A DNA stretch of 64,000 nt. It comes from Isosphaeraceae bacterium. Lineage in GTDB: Bacteria; Planctomycetota; Planctomycetia; Isosphaerales; Isosphaeraceae. Positions 60,480 to 64,000 of the stretch are shown in pieces; within the stretch, counting starts at the first letter, position 1, and every line of letters begins with the position of its first letter. The position numbers and the translations under genes are program-made. The notes beneath the pieces are model-generated. The model did not search any database, was not told where the DNA came from, and saw nothing but the letters and a program-made list of their open reading frames with translations. The DNA is taken from positions 1 to 64,000 of the forward strand of contig JANXSX010000195.1 of the NCBI GenBank assembly GCA_025356475.1, read 5' to 3'.

Positions 60480-62276
60480 ATGATTGACGAGCCCCTGGAT
60501 TCCGCCGAGACTGCCCCTGAACTCCCAAATCGTCGCAAGATTCTCCAGGCTCTGACGGGGCTCGGGATCGGCACCCTGACCTTCCGCCGAGCACTCGCAG
60601 CGCAGGCCGCAGCATCGACCGAAGTCACTCCGGCCATGATCAAACAGGCTGAGTGGATCGCCGGCTTTGAGCTGACCGATACCGAGCGAGAGGCGACCGC
60701 CAAGGCGATCCTGCGGAGCATGAACGCCTTCGAAGCCCTCCGCAAGGTTGAGGTCGGCTACGATGTTCCTCCTTCGATCTCGTTCCACCCCGCACCCGGT
60801 CGCACTCCCGGCCAGAACGTCTTACGCAACCAAGCAGTGGCCATCGAGTCGCGAGCCCCAAAACGGCCCGATTCTGCGGAAGGAATCGCCTTCCTGCCCG
60901 TCTCCGAACTCTCCGCATTGATCCGATCTCGTCAAATTAGCTCGACCGAACTCACCAAGCTTTACCTGGGCAGGCTTAAGCATTTTGATCCCTTGCTCAA
61001 ATGTGTCGTGACTCTCACCGAGGATCTTGCCCTCAAGCAGGCTGCCAAGGCCGACGAAGAACTCGATTCGGGGATCTACCGGGGGCCACTTCACGGGATA
61101 CCTTGGGGGGCCAAAGATCTGATCGCGTACCCAGGCTATCCCACAACCTGGGGGGCGACTCCGTTTAAGGATCGAGTCATTGACATCAAGGCAACCGTCG
61201 CGCAACGGCTGGAGCAAGCAGGTGCAGTGCTCGTGGGCAAGATGACCCTCGGTGCCCTGGCAATGGGTGACCTTTGGTTTGGTGGCATGACCCGGAGTCC
61301 CTGGGACCCTCGGCGAGGTTCGAGCGGGTCGTCGGCAGGCTCGGCATCTTCGGTGGCCGGTGGACTCGTCGGCTTTGCGATCGGTAGCGAGACACTCGGC
61401 AGTATCGTCTCACCGTGTCGGGCCTGTGGCTCGTCAGGACTCCGGCCCACTTTCGGTAGGGTGAGTCGTCATGGCTGCATGTCCTTATCCTGGACAATGG
61501 ACAAGATCGGCCCCATCGCCCGATCGCTCGAAGACTGTGCTCTCATCCTCGACGCGATTCATGGAGCGGATCCGCTGGATCCAACTGCGGTTGACCAGCC
61601 CTTCTCCTGGCCCGGTCGAGTGGACATCCGTGGGATGAAGGTCGGTTATATCAAAGGGACGGCCAAGGAGGAGGACCGCAACGAGCTCAAGGTGCTTCGC
61701 GACCTCGGTGTGTCGCTGGTCCCGATCGAACTTCCCAAGGATTTCCCCGCAACTGCAATCTCGATGATGTTGGGAACGGAAGCTGCCGCTATCTTCGACG
61801 ATCTCACACGCAAACATATCACAGAGGGTTTGAACTCGTGGCCGGATACCTTCCGCCAAGGTCAATTTGTCCCCGCAGTCGAGTATCTGCGCGCCTCACG
61901 AGTCCGCACGCTCCTAATGAGGTCGATGGCGAAACTGATGGAGACTGTTGACGTCTATGTTGGGTCCGGCGAGGACCTCACGATCACCAACCTCACCGGC
62001 CATCCGACCGCCGTCCTACCGCACGGCTTCCGAACAGTGAATGGTCGCGAGATGCCAGGTTCGCTCACCTTTACCGGCCAACTCTACGGGGAAACCCCGC
62101 TCCTGACCCTAGCCTACGCCTTCCAGCAAGCCACCGGCGATCACCTCAAGCGGCCCCCGCTCGATCGCTATCTCGCTGAGGAAACGGTCGCACCTGAGGA
62201 GAAGGAACGAGAAAAGGAAAAAGACAAAGAGAAGGATAAAGCGAAGGAAACGCCGACAAAACCCGACAAACCCTGA
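60480..62276 (+). CDS. Exported amidase-signature enzyme
   Basis: About 598 residues. The start at 60480 gives NRRKILQALTGLGIGTLTF, a Tat-like signal. The amidase signature triad is visible: Lys in HGIPWGAKDLIA (~211), the Ser-rich stretch GSSGSSAGSASSVAGG (~281) and the cis-Ser/nucleophile in IGSETLGSIVSPC. This is the GatA-like fold of hydrolytic amidases. The C-terminal ~30 residues are almost only Lys/Glu/Asp/Pro (REKEKDKEKDKAKE), probably disordered. It is not GatA: the gat partners are absent and it is exported. Confidence 0.9.
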   Translation: MIDEPLDSAETAPELPNRRKILQALTGLGIGTLTFRRALAAQAAASTEVTPAMIKQAEWIAGFELTDTEREATAKAILRSMNAFEALRKVEVGYDVPPSISFHPAPGRTPGQNVLRNQAVAIESRAPKRPDSAEGIAFLPVSELSALIRSRQISSTELTKLYLGRLKHFDPLLKCVVTLTEDLALKQAAKADEELDSGIYRGPLHGIPWGAKDLIAYPGYPTTWGATPFKDRVIDIKATVAQRLEQAGAVLVGKMTLGALAMGDLWFGGMTRSPWDPRRGSSGSSAGSASSVAGGLVGFAIGSETLGSIVSPCRACGSSGLRPTFGRVSRHGCMSLSWTMDKIGPIARSLEDCALILDAIHGADPLDPTAVDQPFSWPGRVDIRGMKVGYIKGTAKEEDRNELKVLRDLGVSLVPIELPKDFPATAISMMLGTEAAAIFDDLTRKHITEGLNSWPDTFRQGQFVPAVEYLRASRVRTLLMRSMAKLMETVDVYVGSGEDLTITNLTGHPTAVLPHGFRTVNGREMPGSLTFTGQLYGETPLLTLAYAFQQATGDHLKRPPLDRYLAEETVAPEEKEREKEKDKEKDKAKETPTKPDKP

Positions 62277-62360
62277 CCAAGAGCGAGTCGTCGAGACCTG
62301 GGGACGAGCCGTGGTCCGCTGCTTTCCCCTGGGAACCTACCATCTTCCGAGCGCATCTTC

Positions 62361-63083
62361 ATGTTTTCTCGATCAAAGTTACGTGAACGCAACCGACATG
62401 ATGAATTGATGGACCAGCCCGGGCTTTCGGAGGCGGATCACTTTGAGGCGCTTCGGGCCCTGAGACGGGTCAATCTCGTCAGTGGCAGCAGTACGAGACT
62501 CTGGCCTTCGATCGAGCGACTGGCCCAAAAACGCAGCATGGATCGACCCCTTCGGGTTCTCGACGTGGCCTGTGGAGGTGGCGATATCGCCCTCAACCTC
62601 GCCCAGAAGGCTAAGGAGACGAAGCTCCCTGTGGTCGTGCATGGGTGTGACATCAGCATGCAAGCGATCAACTTCGCAACGCTTCAGGCTGAGTCTCGTG
62701 AGCTCAATTCCGACTTTTTCCAACGAGACGCCCTCGCCGATTCACTCCCGGACGGCTATGATATTTTGACATGCACCCTCTTTCTACATCATCTGGAACC
62801 CGCCGACGCGACCACGCTCCTCAGAAATCTGGGCATAATGGCACGTGAACTTGTGATGGTCGATGATCTGATTCGCAGCCGTCTGGGTTACGTCTTGGCG
62901 CTCGTGGGATGTCATATCCTGAGTCGTTCGCACATCGTCCATTACGATGGTCCAGTCTCGGTGCAAGGGGCCTACACCATGACGGAGGCCCTTCAGCTCG
63001 CGCACTCTGCCGGTCTCGCCGGCGCGACAATTGAGTCCCACTGGCCCGAGCGTTTTCTCCTGACATGGAGCCGGTCCGGATGA
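62361..63083 (+). CDS. Class I SAM-dependent methyltransferase
   Basis: 240 residues with motif I VLDVACGGGDIA, HGCDISMQAI, and motif post-I DILTCTLFLHHLEP. The region VRL..VDDLIRSRLGYVLALVG resembles methyltransferases that act with type III polyketide synthases or in quinone-like lipid synthesis. The stop overlaps the start of the flavoprotein gene (ATGA, 63080-63083). The substrate is probably a lipid or quinone-like ring, inferred from this neighbour. The start has only a weak ribosome-binding site. Confidence 0.85.
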   Translation: MFSRSKLRERNRHDELMDQPGLSEADHFEALRALRRVNLVSGSSTRLWPSIERLAQKRSMDRPLRVLDVACGGGDIALNLAQKAKETKLPVVVHGCDISMQAINFATLQAESRELNSDFFQRDALADSLPDGYDILTCTLFLHHLEPADATTLLRNLGIMARELVMVDDLIRSRLGYVLALVGCHILSRSHIVHYDGPVSVQGAYTMTEALQLAHSAGLAGATIESHWPERFLLTWSRSG

Positions 63084-64000
63084 CCGACCAAACCACCCCT
63101 TGGGATGCCATCGTCCTGGGTGCAGGCCCTGCAGGAAGTCTTGCCGCTCGACAGCTCGCACGTGGAGGGGCGAGGGTTCTCCTCCTGGAGAAGAAGGTCT
63201 TCCCCCGACCTAAGGTTTGTGGAGCATGTCTGAATCAGCATGCGATTGAAGTTCTCAACTCGGTTGGATTAGCACATATTGTTGGAATTGGTATCCCTGT
63301 TCATCGTCTGCAAGTTGGGCTCAACGGCCGATCGGCCAGCTTGCCACTCCCTACAGGAGTTGCGATCTCACGATCCAGCCTTGATCTCAAACTACTTCAA
63401 GAAGCGGAGTTGGCCGGGGCAACAGTCCGCCAAGGGACTTCGGGGTCGGTGCTCGATATCGACGGTGAAGTGCGCCAGGTCCGTATCACATCCGGTGATC
63501 AGATCTCGACCGAATCCGCACGCCTGGTCATCGCAGCGACCGGCTTAGGGACCAGTCTGTCTGCATCGGAGCCACTCAAAACCACGGTGACCGCCCAGGC
63601 TCGATTGGGGGCTTCCTGCGTCGTGAGCGAGTTCCCCGAGCACTACCACCAAGGTTCGATCTTCATGGCCGTAGGCCGAAACGGGTATGTCGGATTGACA
63701 CGAGTCAGCGACGACGAGCTGAACATTGCCGCCGCCTTTGATGGGCCATTCCTGAGAACGTGTGGGAGTCCCTCGCTCGCAGCGGCTCAAGTTCTCCGCG
63801 AGGCGGGGTTCCCAGCGGTCGATTCGATGAGTGAAGCGAGCTGGATGGGGACGCTCCCTTTGACCAGAACGACTCGCCCTGTTGCACTGGCACGACTTTT
63901 GCTCGTAGGTGATGCGACCGGTTATGTCGAACCATTTACCGGCGAGGGAATGGCATGGGCCTTGGTCTCGGGGTGGACCGCAGCCAATCTCTGGCTGCGA
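63080..64000 (+). CDS. Geranylgeranyl-reductase-type FAD oxidoreductase (partial, cut by window end)
   Basis: 307 codons without a stop up to the window end. The dinucleotide-binding motif is VLGAGPAGSLAARQLA, then FPRPKVCGACLN, and the second FAD motif LLVGDATGYVEPFTGEGMAWAL. These are the hallmarks of the geranylgeranyl reductase/lycopene-cyclase-like flavoproteins that reduce isoprenoid or polyketide chains. Translationally coupled to the methyltransferase. Type III polyketide synthase genes often complete such clusters, but the window ends before the next gene. Confidence 0.9.
   Translation, partial: MTDQTTPWDAIVLGAGPAGSLAARQLARGGARVLLLEKKVFPRPKVCGACLNQHAIEVLNSVGLAHIVGIGIPVHRLQVGLNGRSASLPLPTGVAISRSSLDLKLLQEAELAGATVRQGTSGSVLDIDGEVRQVRITSGDQISTESARLVIAATGLGTSLSASEPLKTTVTAQARLGASCVVSEFPEHYHQGSIFMAVGRNGYVGLTRVSDDELNIAAAFDGPFLRTCGSPSLAAAQVLREAGFPAVDSMSEASWMGTLPLTRTTRPVALARLLLVGDATGYVEPFTGEGMAWALVSGWTAANLWLR

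Noticed and set aside
1-64000. CRISPR array, prophage or insertion sequence
   Set aside because: No regularly spaced direct repeats, Cas genes, phage structural genes or transposase frames were found in the window.

Overview
The window looks like a chromosome segment of a planctomycete, most likely from the Isosphaeraceae/Gemmataceae side of the phylum. The evidence is the gene content: a DUF1559 pseudopilin-like protein with an H-X9-DG tail, two DUF1501 proteins paired with PSCyt1/DUF1549/DUF1553 cytochrome proteins, a DUF1080 (3-keto-disaccharide hydrolase) protein, a ThuA-domain protein, a Gfo/Idh/MocA oxidoreductase with an N-terminal export signal, and a transaldolase-phosphoglucose isomerase fusion. 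Family-level placement is inference.

Layout. 1-9 kb: the end of an unknown gene, then a small AT-richer accessory patch (a DUF4209/HEPN-like gene convergent with a TIR-like gene) bounded by two near-identical long palindromic repeats; further members of the repeat family lie at 4.5 and 8.8 kb. A secreted small protein, a membrane protein, an esterase and the DUF1559 protein follow. 7.2-14.9 kb: translation genes infC-rpmI-rplT-pheS, then small genes and an amino-acid permease, then pheT. infC appears to start at an ATC codon. 15-25 kb: a SEC-C protein, a TPR protein, a membrane glycosyltransferase, a GTPase-like protein with a degenerate P-loop followed by a degenerate sensor kinase, an efflux-type adaptor and UvrA. 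25.3-27 kb: moaD-moaE-moaA for molybdenum cofactor. 27-32 kb: the tal-pgi fusion, a Phd/VapC-type toxin-antitoxin pair whose toxin is cut by a stop codon, and a coiled-coil protein. 32-39 kb: an FG-GAP protein, an oxidoreductase, tRNA-Leu(CAG) with a strong terminator, a BNR-repeat protein coupled to a sulfur-carrier-like protein, an SRPBCC protein and a beta-lactamase-like hydrolase. 39-51 kb: a five-gene minus-strand block of exported cytochrome/DUF1501 genes with two tandem PSCyt-DUF1501 modules. 52-57 kb: a tightly coupled three-gene minus-strand operon encoding a membrane FtsK/SpoIIIE ATPase with EccC-like architecture, an 79-residue helical protein resembling WXG100 proteins, and a coiled-coil protein. 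57-62 kb: ThuA, CE15-like esterase, DUF1080 and amidase genes. 62.3-64 kb: a methyltransferase coupled to a geranylgeranyl-reductase-type flavoprotein cut by the window end.

The most promising candidate for an undescribed system is the 52.0-56.9 kb operon, which reads like a type VII secretion-like machine in a Gram-negative-type planctomycete. Second is the DUF4209 + TIR pair between palindromic repeats, which reads like a small anti-phage island. Both are inferences from sequence motifs and gene order; no searches were run.
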